From assembly GCF_009795715.1 (NCBI RefSeq), contig NZ_WTCR01000009.1, positions 124,001-188,000 on the forward strand: 64,000 bases of DNA. Reading direction: 5' to 3'. Shown piece by piece: positions 15,476 to 24,525 of the stretch. The notes beneath the pieces were generated by a model, which was not told the DNA's origin, did not search any database, and worked only from the letters and a program-made list of their open reading frames with translations. Position 1 is the stretch's first letter. Each line of letters starts with the position of its first letter. The position numbers and the translations under genes are program-made. This DNA is from Labilibaculum euxinicum (lineage in GTDB: Bacteria > Bacteroidota > Bacteroidia > Bacteroidales > Marinifilaceae).

Positions 15476-16420
15476 ATGAAATTTTCTATACTGGAACCAA
15501 TTGGAATAACGGCTTGTAAATACGAACAGTTAAAGCAGGAGTTTGCAGTGCTTGGGCACGAATTGATCTTTTTTACCGATCGGAATGAAAATGAGCAGGA
15601 GTTAATAAAGCGTGCCGAAGGTGCCGATGCTGTTGTTGTCAGCAATATTCCAATTACAAAAGCTTTTTTAGATGCCTGTCCTAATCTTTCAATGATTTCG
15701 GTTGCTTTTACCGGTGTCGATCATATCGATATGGAAATATGCCGGGAGAGAAATATTCTGGTGAGCAACGCCGCCGGCTTTTCAACCGAATCGGTTGCAG
15801 AATTAGTCATTGGTATGATTTTATCGGTGTACAGAAAGATTGTTTCCGGCGATTCGATTACCCGCTTTGGTGGAGACCGGGCCGGCTTTTTAGGAACGGA
15901 ACTGAATGGCAAGACTATTGGTATTGTAGGAGCCGGCGCAATTGGCCTTAGGGTGGCCGAGATTGCAAAAGTTTTTAACTGCAGACTAATTGCATACAAT
16001 CGAAGTAAAAAGACCGTAGAAGGCGTTGAATTTGTTGATATGCCTACTTTATTAAAAGAATCGGATGTTGTTTCACTTCATGTTCCGCTAACAAATGCAA
16101 CCAAAGGACTTATTGGCAAAGAAGAATTCAAGCAAATGAAGCCTACAGCCATTTTAATTAATACAGCCCGCGGGCCGGTTGTCGACAGTGATGCTCTTTG
16201 TGAAGCATTGGAAAATGGTGAAATTGCAGGAGCTGCTGTGGATGTTTACGAAAAAGAGCCGCCTTTGGATAAAGAACATATTCTGTTTACAGCTCCCAAC
16301 TTAATCATGTTGCCTCATTTGGCATTCGCCACCAATGAATCGTTTAGTAAGCGGGTTGATATTGTGATGGAAAACATCCGTTTGTGGTTACAAGGAAAAC
16401 CAAGAAACATTATGAATTAG
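15476..16420 (+). CDS. D-isomer-specific 2-hydroxyacid dehydrogenase
   Basis: At 314 residues it has the standard family length. The NAD-binding fingerprint GIVGAGAIGLRVAEIAKVF (G-x-G-x-x-G) is at about 145-165. The catalytic set is the Arg in NTARGPVVDSDAL, the Glu in DVYEKEPPLD and the His in LPHLAFATNES. AFTGVDHIDME replaces the more common NxGVDNID element. Members reduce 2-oxo acids (glyoxylate, hydroxypyruvate, pyruvate) with NAD(P)H. It is a single gene with a hairpin terminator just downstream. The physiological substrate cannot be told; a SerA role is unlikely because the ACT domain is missing. Confidence 0.9.
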   Translation: MKFSILEPIGITACKYEQLKQEFAVLGHELIFFTDRNENEQELIKRAEGADAVVVSNIPITKAFLDACPNLSMISVAFTGVDHIDMEICRERNILVSNAAGFSTESVAELVIGMILSVYRKIVSGDSITRFGGDRAGFLGTELNGKTIGIVGAGAIGLRVAEIAKVFNCRLIAYNRSKKTVEGVEFVDMPTLLKESDVVSLHVPLTNATKGLIGKEEFKQMKPTAILINTARGPVVDSDALCEALENGEIAGAAVDVYEKEPPLDKEHILFTAPNLIMLPHLAFATNESFSKRVDIVMENIRLWLQGKPRNIMN

Positions 16421-16442
16421 ATAAGCTAAATACATAAAGGTG

Positions 16443-16484
16443 AAAAGAGAAAGTGTCCGGTTTTTTGGGGCTTTCTCCTTTTTA
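16443..16484. terminator. Intrinsic terminator
   Basis: A hairpin of AAAAGAGAAAG and CTTTCTCCTTTTT with an ~18-base loop lies between convergent genes (dehydrogenase and TapB-like protein). Confidence 0.65.
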
Positions 16485-16497
16485 ATTTCTACCTATT

Positions 16498-17193
16498 TTA
16501 TCGAATAATTTTTATCAATTCCGTAGTACTGTTCAGTTTTCCTTTTTTGTTGTAGGATTCACTGCGGATGGTTCCAATGTCTTTTACGATCCAGGCAATG
16601 TTGTGCAATTGTACATTTACAAAGCCAACTTTACTTTTCACATCTTCCGATACTTTGTAGCATGTAAATGTACCGGCAGGAGTTGTTACGTCTTCAAGAG
16701 CCTCAACTTTTCGATTCACAATATTGGTGGTCATGTTCATATTCATCATCCCTGCTCCAATTTCAAGCGATATTGAGCCATCGTTTAGTTCCAAACCAGG
16801 ATAAAGCTTAGGAGGATAAATCAAATCGTCCGTAGTAATTTTAACCTCCATATCTTTAAAGCCTTCCATTTGTTTCTGATTCAGGTATTTTTCCATATCG
16901 ATGTAAAAAACATTGTCTTTACATCGGAAACTAATTGTGTCTTGTGTAATTATTTTGTTTGAATCTTTAGGATCCATATAGGTTTGCAGCAATTCGAATG
17001 TTGTTTCTCCACCGCGTTCCTTTACTGATAGCATTTTTTGCGTGTAAATGCCATCTACTTTGCCTTTTGCATTGGTGATCTGGTAATGAAGTTCGGTACC
17101 TACTTGGTTGGGAATGTACAGGGTGCATTCTTGCGAGAAAGCAAGCATACTTGTAAGACCGATAAGGAATATCAAGCTAATTAATTTTTTCAT
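16498..17193 (-). CDS. Secreted TapB/DUF3108-like protein
   Basis: The start is placed at 17193, so the protein opens with a clear Sec signal (MKKLISLIFLIGLTSMLAFS, cut before QECTLY); an ATG at 17217 would put eight polar residues in front of it. The mature 210 residues are beta-rich, with NQVGTELHYQITNAKGK, TPAGTFTCYKVSEDVKSKVG and DIGTIRSESYNKKGKL, the pattern of TapB/DUF3108-like periplasmic proteins of Bacteroidota. The function is unknown. It is a monocistronic gene. The partial protein at 3-599 shares the 'x-C-Y-x-I/V' type block and may be a distant relative. Confidence 0.75.
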   Translation of the reverse strand: MKKLISLIFLIGLTSMLAFSQECTLYIPNQVGTELHYQITNAKGKVDGIYTQKMLSVKERGGETTFELLQTYMDPKDSNKIITQDTISFRCKDNVFYIDMEKYLNQKQMEGFKDMEVKITTDDLIYPPKLYPGLELNDGSISLEIGAGMMNMNMTTNIVNRKVEALEDVTTPAGTFTCYKVSEDVKSKVGFVNVQLHNIAWIVKDIGTIRSESYNKKGKLNSTTELIKIIR

Positions 17194-17408
17194 GGAATAA
17201 TTGTCTCGACTATTCATGTGGTTTGAATAGTCATGGTTTTAAAGTGCTTAGGCAAGAATTGTCTGTCAGACAATTAAAAAAGAGAGTAAGGTTTCGAATA
17301 CATATCATACGCTTGTAAAAATAATGAATAAAGTAGATTCAATTTAGTAATTCTACTAGGAACGAAAAAATATAATTTATTGTTGAAGTGTTGGGGGATG
17401 GAATCGAA

Positions 17409-17876
17409 TTAGAAATCAGATGAATTTAATTTTTTGATGCTGTGATGATTCAACTTTCTATCCTTAACAAGTAGGGGAGTAACCAGAGCTTTCGATTTGG
17501 CATTAAAAATCATATCATGCCCAAGGCATAAGCCCATCATAATATTTAGTTCAGTGTTTTTTTCTTCTAAATAGTGCGCTTGTCCTGCCGGATTGCAAGT
17601 TATTCCTTTGTAATTAGGCACTAAATCTGAGAAAGGTATTTTTCCTAGTTTGCAATTCACTTGTTCAACGGTAAAGCCTTCTATCTCAAGAAGAGTTCGT
17701 AGTTGCTTGGCTTCTTTGTTAAATGTGGTACAATGTGCAATTCCAATTGTTTTAATATTGGATATTTTGGCATATTCTATAATTTCCTGAATCCGATCGT
17801 TATTCCGATTTAAGGTATCTGCCGCACTTTTCATGATCGAAATATCTTTGCGGGAATATAAATCTTTATCATCCAT
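17409..17876 (-). CDS. DUF1847 domain protein
   Basis: The protein has 155 residues. The family signature is visible: IGIAHCTTFNKEAKQL, KLGKIPFSD, ITCNPAGQAHYLEEKNTELNIMMGLCLGHDMIF and TPLLVKDRKLNHH. Conserved Cys residues (HC, NCKLGK, TCNP, GLCLGH) suggest metal or iron-sulfur binding, but the usual Cys-rich N-terminal part of longer DUF1847 proteins is absent. It is the last gene of the five-gene run 20259-17409 (73-bp gap before it). Biochemical function is unknown; homologues occur mostly in anaerobes. Confidence 0.82.
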   Translation of the reverse strand: MDDKDLYSRKDISIMKSAADTLNRNNDRIQEIIEYAKISNIKTIGIAHCTTFNKEAKQLRTLLEIEGFTVEQVNCKLGKIPFSDLVPNYKGITCNPAGQAHYLEEKNTELNIMMGLCLGHDMIFNAKSKALVTPLLVKDRKLNHHSIKKLNSSDF

Positions 17877-17949
17877 TTTTAGCTGTTATTTAAGGAATTG
17901 CACATTGCTTTTAAGAAGTCTTGGTTTATTTATGCTGGGAGCTTTACCA

Positions 17950-18453
17950 TTAAAATAAGCTATATTTTAAATGGATAAAACGCATCATGTCTTCCACTTC
18001 TAATGATACTTCTTCAATGATATTTTCAATTTCTCCTCCAAATATTTTTCCCATTATTGCACCATTCATGGTCGATATAAATACTTGGCCGTCGGCTTTT
18101 TCGTAAACAGCAAATGATTTTGGCATCATATTTCCAATTTTTTTCCGATTGTCTTCCTTTAGCATTCTCTCCGAAAATTTTGCATGGCAATATTTTATAA
18201 TAGCATACTTGCCAATTCCTTTTCCGCCATTGTCGATTATTTCTTTGTTCTGATCAATAGTATTGGTTACATGCCAGCCTTCCTTTGCGTTTATTCTGTT
18301 TGTTATTACTTCTACAGATTTTTCAAAGTTGTATGGACTTTTAAATTCTTTGATCATCATTTCTCCAGAAGAGATACTTAGAGTGATTCCTGTAAATAGG
18401 ATTCCAAGCGTGAAGCCTAGTAGAATGGATGCGATTATCGTTATATTTTTCAT
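17950..18453 (-). CDS. DUF302 domain protein with N-terminal anchor
   Basis: A 167-residue protein with one hydrophobic N-terminal segment (residues 4-28) that is a signal anchor or uncleaved signal, followed by a DUF302 fold: SPYNFEKSVEVITNRINAKEGWHV, KGIGKYAIIKYCHAKFSERML, MMPKSFAVYEKADGQVFIS and NGAIMGKIFGG. DUF302 proteins occur near sulfur, arsenic and heavy-metal genes; the biochemical role is open. It lies 24 bp after the SLAC1 channel gene in the same operon, so it may act at the membrane with it. Confidence 0.85.
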   Translation of the reverse strand: MKNITIIASILLGFTLGILFTGITLSISSGEMMIKEFKSPYNFEKSVEVITNRINAKEGWHVTNTIDQNKEIIDNGGKGIGKYAIIKYCHAKFSERMLKEDNRKKIGNMMPKSFAVYEKADGQVFISTMNGAIMGKIFGGEIENIIEEVSLEVEDMMRFIHLKYSLF

Positions 18454-18477
18454 TCGTGTAATTATTAAAATAAAATA

Positions 18478-19428
18478 TTATTCTTCGTTGATGCATATTT
18501 CACCTTGTCTGATTTTTTCACCTGTTTTATAGGCAACAAAACTAATTGTGAGAATCGCTATTGTGATAAAAAAGAAGGACAAGTATTTAAAAACAGCTTG
18601 ATGTGAAATTTGAAAAGCAACCACCGAAGCTATGGTAATGGCCATTAGTGGAAAAGTGAAAGCCCACCACGATATAAAAAATTCAAGTTTCTTAAAGCTT
18701 TTGTGTAACACGAGGAGCAATACGGCAAAGAAATAAGAAATCAGCAACAAAAAAATTGCAAATGCGTCCCAACTTTGTGCTATTCGGATGTATGCAATAA
18801 AACCAATTGCTGGTGGTGCAATAAGAATGAACAAGGTAGGAACAAATTTTTGTGGAAGCTGATGGTGAAAAATGGCACGGTTTAAGAAAATCGTAAATAA
18901 GATGATCCAAAAGAAAAATCCAACTCCAAAGTAGAAGAAGGAGAATAGTTTTGGCAGGTACTCAACACCAGCAATTGGAATCAGCATATTACCAACTATT
19001 GGGATAAACCAAGCTGGATTCATAAATTGTATTTCAAAATTATTTTGTATCCAATAGGCTACAGTGTGAAGCATTAATATCGTATGCACAATGGTTCCAA
19101 TCCACCAAAAACTCATGGATAAAAAGGGCCAAAAACTCATAAATGCAATGGATAACAAAAGAATAGAAATAGAGAAGGCTGAAAAAAAATTAATCCGAAT
19201 ACGATGATTAAAATCTATTCGTACTTCTTCGAAATGCCTAACCGCTTTTAATGCATACAGTATGGATATTCCTAAAAAAATAAACAGCGTACAAAACAGT
19301 AGAATTTCATAGAATATTTTGGGCAACCATTGCATGTGGTGAAATTTGCCAAATACAATACTTAGTCCAGCAAGTCCCATAACAATAGCATAGGCTGTTA
19401 TTGGGAAATATTTTAATTTCTCTTTCAT
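18478..19428 (-). CDS. SLAC1/TDT family anion channel or transporter
   Basis: At 316 residues, with about ten hydrophobic segments and almost no soluble loops, it fits the TehA/SLAC1 (TDT) family. Supporting blocks are FPITAYAIVMGLAGLSIVFG at the start, NPAWFIPIVGNMLIPIAG in the middle and FVPTLFILIAPPAIGFIAYIRI. Family members conduct small anions such as chloride, nitrate, malate or sulfite. It sits 6 bp after the CoA-binding gene and 24 bp before DUF302 in a probably Crp/Fnr-controlled operon, which makes a role with a sulfur oxyanion or other anaerobic anion possible (inference). Confidence 0.85.
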   Translation of the reverse strand: MKEKLKYFPITAYAIVMGLAGLSIVFGKFHHMQWLPKIFYEILLFCTLFIFLGISILYALKAVRHFEEVRIDFNHRIRINFFSAFSISILLLSIAFMSFWPFLSMSFWWIGTIVHTILMLHTVAYWIQNNFEIQFMNPAWFIPIVGNMLIPIAGVEYLPKLFSFFYFGVGFFFWIILFTIFLNRAIFHHQLPQKFVPTLFILIAPPAIGFIAYIRIAQSWDAFAIFLLLISYFFAVLLLVLHKSFKKLEFFISWWAFTFPLMAITIASVVAFQISHQAVFKYLSFFFITIAILTISFVAYKTGEKIRQGEICINEE

Positions 19429-19434
19429 GCGGTA

Positions 19435-19797
19435 TCAGTAAATATTTGTTGCTAACAGCACTAGCGTGCAGGACTCTTCTGTTTTTATTCCTCGAGAATT
19501 TAGCTGTGTTGCGAAGGCAGTATTTTCAGTACCTGGATTAAAAATTACTCTACGTGGATGTAACGAGATGATATATTCGTAATAGGAAACTTGATTTTTT
19601 GCCGCTACATACATAGTAACTGTATCAACATCAGTATAAGGAGTTTGCTCCTTTACAATTTTACGATGGAATAGCATTCCTGCTTTATTTCCAATCATAT
19701 AAATATCGTGTCCGTTCTCTAATAATTTATCTGCGGCTTTATAGGAGTAACGCTCTGGATTTAAGCTGGCTCCAATTATTAAGGTTTTGTTTTTCAT
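19435..19797 (-). CDS. CoA-binding domain protein
   Basis: The protein has 120 residues with one Rossmann-like CoA-binding domain. It opens KTLIIGASLNPERYSYKAADKLLENGHDIY, the standard start of this family, and ends with HPRRVIFNPGTENTAF and EESCTLVLLAT. It could bind CoA or a similar nucleotide and act as a sensor or in protein acylation; the true role is unknown. It lies 24 bp after the NifX-like gene and 6 bp before the SLAC1 gene. Confidence 0.85.
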   Translation of the reverse strand: MKNKTLIIGASLNPERYSYKAADKLLENGHDIYMIGNKAGMLFHRKIVKEQTPYTDVDTVTMYVAAKNQVSYYEYIISLHPRRVIFNPGTENTAFATQLNSRGIKTEESCTLVLLATNIY

Positions 19798-19821
19798 TGG
19801 TAATTATTAATTATTATTGCG

Positions 19822-20259
19822 TTATTTTATAGTAGTTTTTAAGGCTCCCGGATTGATGGAAAAAAGTCTGTATTCTGGAGGATTAATCTCTAGCTCGTCG
19901 GCTATCCATTTAATATGTTTCGATAGAATTTCAAAAACATTTTCCGAATTACAATTATGAATAGCTACAGGAATAAAATGTTTATTAATTAGGGTAATAT
20001 TTCGTCCAAATTGTAGGGATACCAATATTTGAACATGATTCTTTTCTAGGAGTTTAATAATTGCATCTCCTTTTTTTATGGAGCCATGAATTTGTTTCTC
20101 ATCCATGTCTTTATACTTATTTATTTGATGAGAAACCAAACTAAAGGATTCGTTAGAATATTCATAGATTAGATATTTATCTACATCACCAAAATGTTTT
20201 GCTTCAAATTTATTGGTTTGGCTAACCGCAAAGGCAAATATTATTTTGTAATTATTCAT
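19822..20259 (-). CDS. NifX/NifB-like (dinitrogenase Fe-Mo cofactor) domain protein
   Basis: The protein has 145 residues. The fold is suggested by IIFAFAVSQTNKFEAKHFGDVDKYLIYEY at the start (the F-G-D/H-A-like substrate loop) and ILVSLQFGRNITLINKHFIPVAI in the middle. Such small proteins carry iron-molybdenum or iron-sulfur cofactors, or are orphan members of unknown role in anaerobes; no nif genes are present here. It is the first gene of the operon, directly downstream of a promoter and a palindromic operator at 20290-20340, and divergent from a Crp/Fnr gene. Confidence 0.8.
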   Translation of the reverse strand: MNNYKIIFAFAVSQTNKFEAKHFGDVDKYLIYEYSNESFSLVSHQINKYKDMDEKQIHGSIKKGDAIIKLLEKNHVQILVSLQFGRNITLINKHFIPVAIHNCNSENVFEILSKHIKWIADELEINPPEYRLFSINPGALKTTIK

Positions 20260-20289
20260 AGTGTATAGAGATTGTTATCCTTATTTATT

Positions 20290-20307
20290 CTTGATAAATT
20301 TACCAAG
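20290..20307. promoter_or_regulatory. Palindromic Crp/Fnr-type operator
   Basis: CTTGATAAATTTACCAAG is an inverted repeat in which 16 of 18 bases are symmetric, and it contains the TTGAT half-site of FNR-type boxes. It lies 31 bp upstream of the NifX-like start codon, in the divergent region shared with the Crp/Fnr gene. Relative to the promoter at 20309-20340 it covers the expected transcription start, which fits repression better than activation. Confidence 0.6.
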
Positions 20308-20308
20308 G

Positions 20309-20340
20309 CAAAAATAGTAGGAGTCTCAAGCGAAAACAAG
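20309..20340 (-). promoter_or_regulatory. Promoter of the NifX-CoA-SLAC1-DUF302-DUF1847 operon
   Basis: On the minus strand TATTTTTG (20316-20309) is an exact TAnnTTTG -7 box, and CTTG (20340-20337) is one base off the -33 TTTG with a 20-base spacer. Transcription would start near 20302, inside the palindromic operator. Confidence 0.5.
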
Positions 20341-20478
20341 TAACAGGAAATGGAGTATTCTGGATTTAGAATTGAAATTTGATAACTTTTTTGCAACGAG
20401 ATAATAATTCTCTTTTCATTCGTGATATTCTTTTTTTAACGATTAGGTACATTTATAGCGAATAAACACTAAAACATA

Positions 20479-21174
20479 ATGACTTTTAATTCGATTGATA
20501 ATAACAAAGAAAATAACGAGATAAATATCGATTGTTTTCAAAATCTGGGACTTACAGATTTAAAAATCATTAATGAAAAGAAAAAACAAGTTAAGTTTTT
20601 TAAGGATGAAACTGTATTTAAGCAAGGAGCATTTGCCCCACATGTGTTGTTTGTAAATCAAGGATTAGTGCGAGTTTACCTTCAGACAAATAAGAACAAG
20701 CAAATAAATATTCGTTTGGCTAAAAAGGGTGATTTAATTGCTTTTTCTTCCATTTTTGGGAAAGACACATATCTTTATTCTGCAATTGCTTTAAAAGATT
20801 CGAATATTTGTATCATAGATAAGCAGGCTTTAAAAGAGTTATTATTGAGAAATCCTGAATTTGCAATGGAAATAAATTCTAAGAATTGCCATAATGAAAA
20901 TAGGTATATTGATATTATTCAAAACATCTCCTACAAACAGATGAGAGGGAAATTAGCTTCTGCTTTGTTATATTTATCTTCGGAGATATTTATTAATGAA
21001 AATGTTTATGAATATTTAACTCGCCAAAATATTGCTGATTTTGCATCCATAAGTGTGGAAAGTGCAGTTAAATTTATTAAAGAGTTTGAGAAAGAAGGCA
21101 TAATTTCCTTAGATGGGAAAAAAATTGTAATCACCAATAAAAAAGTACTGGAAGAAATTAATAGGAGAGGTTAA
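20479..21174 (+). CDS. Crp/Fnr family transcriptional regulator
   Basis: A 231-residue protein with an N-terminal cyclic-nucleotide-type beta roll (residues ~35-140; VKFFKDETVFKQGAFAPHVLFVNQGLVRVY, then KGDLIAFSSIFG) and a C-terminal winged helix (LTRQNIADFASISVESAVKFIKEFEKEGII). The N-terminal Cys cluster of E. coli FNR is absent, so an iron-sulfur oxygen sensor of that type is unlikely; haem, redox or metabolite sensing remain possible. It is divergent from the five-gene operon and the palindrome at 20290-20307 lies between them. A weak promoter box TACATTTA is at 20448-20455. Confidence 0.9.
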   Translation: MTFNSIDNNKENNEINIDCFQNLGLTDLKIINEKKKQVKFFKDETVFKQGAFAPHVLFVNQGLVRVYLQTNKNKQINIRLAKKGDLIAFSSIFGKDTYLYSAIALKDSNICIIDKQALKELLLRNPEFAMEINSKNCHNENRYIDIIQNISYKQMRGKLASALLYLSSEIFINENVYEYLTRQNIADFASISVESAVKFIKEFEKEGIISLDGKKIVITNKKVLEEINRRG

Positions 21175-21271
21175 TTTTATGGTTAAATAGGGGGTAAAGT
21201 ATTCTTATTTAATCGTTTAGCTTATTTAAATTTATAAAAACGAATCATTTTATCTGATAAAGAGTAAAGAG

Positions 21272-21703
21272 ATGGAATTAAAAATTAATGATTATCCTTT
21301 TGGGGCAAGACCAGAAGTAACTAAGCCTAATAAGGATCTTTTAAAGTATTTGGGGGAAAGTGGAATTCGAAACTTAGTCGACGATCATTATGAAATGTTG
21401 AGAGAAAGTAAGTTTAGTCCTTTGTTTCCTCAGGATAAAGATGAGTTTGAAGCGGCAAAACTTCGTTCATCCGATTTTTTTATTCAGGTTTTAGGCGGAC
21501 CAGAGTATTTTAATCAGAACAGGGGAGCTCCCATGTTGGTTAAAAGGCATGCAAATTTTAAAATAACAAGAGAAGCACGTCAGGTTTGGATGCAGTGCTA
21601 CCAAAAGCTTTTGCCCGAGCTGGATGTACCTGAAGAATTAATCCTTTCTTACTGGAATTATCTGGATGTATTTTCGAGCTGGATGGTGAATTCGGAGGAA
21701 TAA
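21272..21703 (+). CDS. Truncated globin (group 2-like)
   Basis: A 143-residue protein with the truncated-globin pattern: GGPEYFNQNRGAPMLVKRHANFKITREARQVWMQCY contains the proximal His region (KRHANFKI) and the following Arg and Trp typical of group 2. It likely binds haem and reacts with O2, NO or sulfide; this is by family only. It lies 97 bp after the Crp/Fnr gene on the same strand and could be co-regulated. A strong bidirectional terminator follows at 21749-21788. Confidence 0.88.
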   Translation: MELKINDYPFGARPEVTKPNKDLLKYLGESGIRNLVDDHYEMLRESKFSPLFPQDKDEFEAAKLRSSDFFIQVLGGPEYFNQNRGAPMLVKRHANFKITREARQVWMQCYQKLLPELDVPEELILSYWNYLDVFSSWMVNSEE

Positions 21704-21748
21704 GGATCAGGAACCAAGGAAAAAAGTTTTAATGTGTCGTTTAGAGAT

Positions 21749-21788
21749 AAAAAAAGCTGTTGAAATTGAATTCAACAGCTTTTTTTTT
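21749..21788. terminator. Strong bidirectional terminator
   Basis: AAAAAGCTGTTGAA and TTCAACAGCTTTTT form a 14-bp perfect stem with a 6-base loop, flanked by A-run and T-run. It lies between the convergent globin and queA genes. Confidence 0.85.
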
Positions 21789-21805
21789 GGATATATATTT
21801 TGATC

Positions 21806-22855
21806 TTAGATAATCAACATTGCGTCACCATAAGTTCCAAAACGATATTTTTCTTTGATTGCTTCCTGATAAGCAGCCATTACTTTATCGTATCCTCCAA
21901 ATGCACAAACCATCATCAGTAAGGTTGAAAGCGGCAAATGGAAATTGGTAACCATGCTGTCAGGAACACTGAAATCGTAAGGAGGAAAAATAAATTTATT
22001 GGTCCACCCTTCGAATGGCTTTAATGTTCCCTGAGTTGATACTGAGGTTTCTAAAGTACGAACAACAGTTGTACCAACAGCACAAATATTTTTCTTCTTT
22101 TTCTTTCCACTGTTTACCTTTTTCACGGCCAAATCGTTAATTTCGATTTGTTCCGAATCCATTTTGTGTTTGGTTAAATCTTCAACATCCACAGTTCTGA
22201 AGTTACCCAAACCAACATGTAAAGTAACCTCTGCAAAATCAACTCCTTTAATTTCTAAACGCTTCATTAGCTCACGGCTAAAGTGCATACCTGCAGTAGG
22301 TGCGGCAACAGCTCCTTCATGTTTTGCAAAAATTGTTTGGTAACGTTCTGCATCTTCAGGTTCTACTGCACGGTCTATAAATTTAGGAAGAGGAGTTTCT
22401 CCTAATCCGTAAAGTGCCTTTTTAAAATCTTCGTAAGGGCCATCGTATAAGAAACGAAGAGTTCTTCCCCTTGAAGTTGTATTGTCGATTACCTCAGCAA
22501 CCAATAAATCATCATCGCCAAAATACAATTTGTTACCGATTCTGATTTTACGGGCAGGATCAACTAAAACATCCCATAATCTTTGCTCGCGATTTAATTC
22601 TCTTAGCAAAAATACTTCGATTTCAGCGCCTGTTTTTTCTTTGTTGCCATACAAACGAGCAGGAAAAACTTTTGTATTGTTGAAAACCATAACATCTTCA
22701 TTATCAAAATAATCAATAAGATCTTTGAAGATTTTATGCTCGATTTTACCTGTATCTTTGTGAAGCACCAATAAGCGAGATTCATCTCTATTGTAGGCTG
22801 GATGTAAAGCAATAAGTTCGGTTGGTAATTTGTACTTAAACTTCGATAACTTCAT
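21806..22855 (-). CDS. queA: S-adenosylmethionine:tRNA ribosyltransferase-isomerase
   Basis: At 349 residues it has the normal QueA length. Clear blocks are [28 protein letters not shown] at the N-terminus, [13 protein letters not shown], and [18 protein letters not shown] followed by [12 protein letters not shown]. QueA transfers the ribose part of SAM to preQ1 in tRNA anticodons, in the queuosine pathway. It is the last gene of the minus group that begins with ftsX, 81 bp after truB, so two RNA-modification genes are neighbours. Confidence 0.95.
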   Translation of the reverse strand: MKLSKFKYKLPTELIALHPAYNRDESRLLVLHKDTGKIEHKIFKDLIDYFDNEDVMVFNNTKVFPARLYGNKEKTGAEIEVFLLRELNREQRLWDVLVDPARKIRIGNKLYFGDDDLLVAEVIDNTTSRGRTLRFLYDGPYEDFKKALYGLGETPLPKFIDRAVEPEDAERYQTIFAKHEGAVAAPTAGMHFSRELMKRLEIKGVDFAEVTLHVGLGNFRTVDVEDLTKHKMDSEQIEINDLAVKKVNSGKKKKKNICAVGTTVVRTLETSVSTQGTLKPFEGWTNKFIFPPYDFSVPDSMVTNFHLPLSTLLMMVCAFGGYDKVMAAYQEAIKEKYRFGTYGDAMLII

Positions 22856-22936
22856 AATGCTGAATGACTTTTATATTGGATTTTTGTTGATAGGCGATAG
22901 CAAAGCTTTCCCTTTTACGAAAAGACCGCAAGATAG

Positions 22937-23641
22937 TTATAAATTTTCTAAGAATTTTATAAAATCTTCAATTTCAAGGGCATCGTTGATATGAAAATCG
23001 CCGATTCTAGTTCTTTCAAGAGCAGTTAAATGTGCGCCGCTATTTAGTTTTTGGCCAATATCTCGGGCAAGAGCTCTAATGTAGGTTCCTTTACTGCAAA
23101 TAACTCTTATTTTTAAGATGTCCTTTTCAAACTCAAGAACTTCTATTTCATCAATTGCCAGCGTTTTCTTTTTTATCTCAATTTCCTGTCCTTTTCGGGC
23201 ATATTCGTAAGCTCTTTTCCCGTTTACTTTTACTGCAGAATAGTCAGGTGGTCTTTGTTGTATTTCGCCAATAAAACTTTTTAAGATGTCATCAATCAGA
23301 TCTTTAGTGATGTGTTCGGTAGGGTAAATCTGATCAATTTCTGTCTCCAAATCAAAAGAAGGAGTGGTTTCTCCTAATTTTAGTGTGGCAATGTACTCTT
23401 TAACCTGCGATTGATAGCTGTCTATTTTTTTTGTGTATTTCCCAACGCAAACAATCAACAATCCTGTGGCTAAAGGATCAAGTGTTCCTGCATGTCCGAC
23501 TTTTACTTTTTTGTAATGAAACTTGTGCTTGATTTTATGCTTTATCTTGTTTACTAAATCAAACGAAGTCCATTCGTAAGGCTTATTAAAAAGAAGTAAA
23601 GCGCCTTCTTGAAAATCATTATCGGTTTCAAATTGAATCAT
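22937..23641 (-). CDS. truB: tRNA pseudouridine(55) synthase TruB
   Basis: At 234 residues it is on the short side because the C-terminal PUA domain is missing, as usual in this phylum. [23 protein letters not shown] contains the catalytic Asp, and [22 protein letters not shown] and [16 protein letters not shown] follow in order. It makes pseudouridine 55 in the T-loop of tRNAs. It lies 37 bp after uppP and 81 bp before queA. Confidence 0.95.
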   Translation of the reverse strand: MIQFETDNDFQEGALLLFNKPYEWTSFDLVNKIKHKIKHKFHYKKVKVGHAGTLDPLATGLLIVCVGKYTKKIDSYQSQVKEYIATLKLGETTPSFDLETEIDQIYPTEHITKDLIDDILKSFIGEIQQRPPDYSAVKVNGKRAYEYARKGQEIEIKKKTLAIDEIEVLEFEKDILKIRVICSKGTYIRALARDIGQKLNSGAHLTALERTRIGDFHINDALEIEDFIKFLENL

Positions 23642-23678
23642 TTAGAATCGGATTTAACGGGAATGCCTTATTTTGTAA

Positions 23679-24467
23679 TTAGGCTGCAAAAATAGCAATT
23701 AGTCCGATAATCAGGCAATAAATTGCAAAATAGATTAATTTCCCTCTTTTCACCAATTTAATCATCCAGCTGCAAGCCAGTAATCCCGAAAGGAAAGCGG
23801 CAATAAAACCGACTAGTAACGGCATTAATTCAACCGATCCTTGTGAAGTATATGTTCCTTTAAAAACACTTAGAATGTTTTCCCCAATTATGGGAACTAA
23901 AACCATTAAAAACGAGAATTTGGCTACTTCAGCTTTTTTGTTTTTTAAAAGCAGTCCGGTTGCAATGGTTGCTCCCGATCTCGAAATTCCGGGAAGTACA
24001 GCAACTGTTTGAGCAATACCTATAATAAAGGCATCTTTGAATGAAATTTCTTTTTCTTTTTGTTTTGCATAGTATGTAAATGCAAGAAACGCAGCCGTTA
24101 CTAAAAGCATAAACCCTACCATCAGCAAGATTTTATCAGTATTGAAAATTTCTTCCACCTGATCTTTAAAAAACACGCCTACAATTCCGATTGGAATCAT
24201 AGAGACTGCAATTTTAGCAATATACTGTGTCGATTCATTCCACTGAAAACTAAAAAGACCTTTTAAAAGTTCAAGAATATCTTTTCGAAATACAATTATG
24301 GTACTTAAAACTGTTGCACCGTGCACAACCACTGTAAATACTAAATTATTTTCGGCATGAATACCTAATAAGGCCTTGCCGATTTCTAAATGACCACTGC
24401 TGCTTACCGGCAAAAATTCAGTTAATCCTTGCAGTAAGCCTAAAAGTAAGGCTTCAATCCAGTTCAT
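23679..24467 (-). CDS. uppP: Undecaprenyl-diphosphate phosphatase
   Basis: At 262 residues it has about eight membrane segments. The BacA/UppP signatures are both visible: [21 protein letters not shown] at the N-terminus (Glu and SSSGH) and [16 protein letters not shown] in the middle (catalytic Arg and Ser). It dephosphorylates undecaprenyl diphosphate to recycle the lipid carrier for peptidoglycan and surface glycan. It is placed between the DUF3098 gene (58-bp gap) and truB (37-bp gap), the gene order common in Bacteroidota. Confidence 0.95.
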   Translation of the reverse strand: MNWIEALLLGLLQGLTEFLPVSSSGHLEIGKALLGIHAENNLVFTVVVHGATVLSTIIVFRKDILELLKGLFSFQWNESTQYIAKIAVSMIPIGIVGVFFKDQVEEIFNTDKILLMVGFMLLVTAAFLAFTYYAKQKEKEISFKDAFIIGIAQTVAVLPGISRSGATIATGLLLKNKKAEVAKFSFLMVLVPIIGENILSVFKGTYTSQGSVELMPLLVGFIAAFLSGLLACSWMIKLVKRGKLIYFAIYCLIIGLIAIFAA

Positions 24468-24525
24468 ATTATTAAAAAGAAATATTTTCGGTTAGTTAAC
24501 CGAAAAAATACATAAAAGGAGATAT

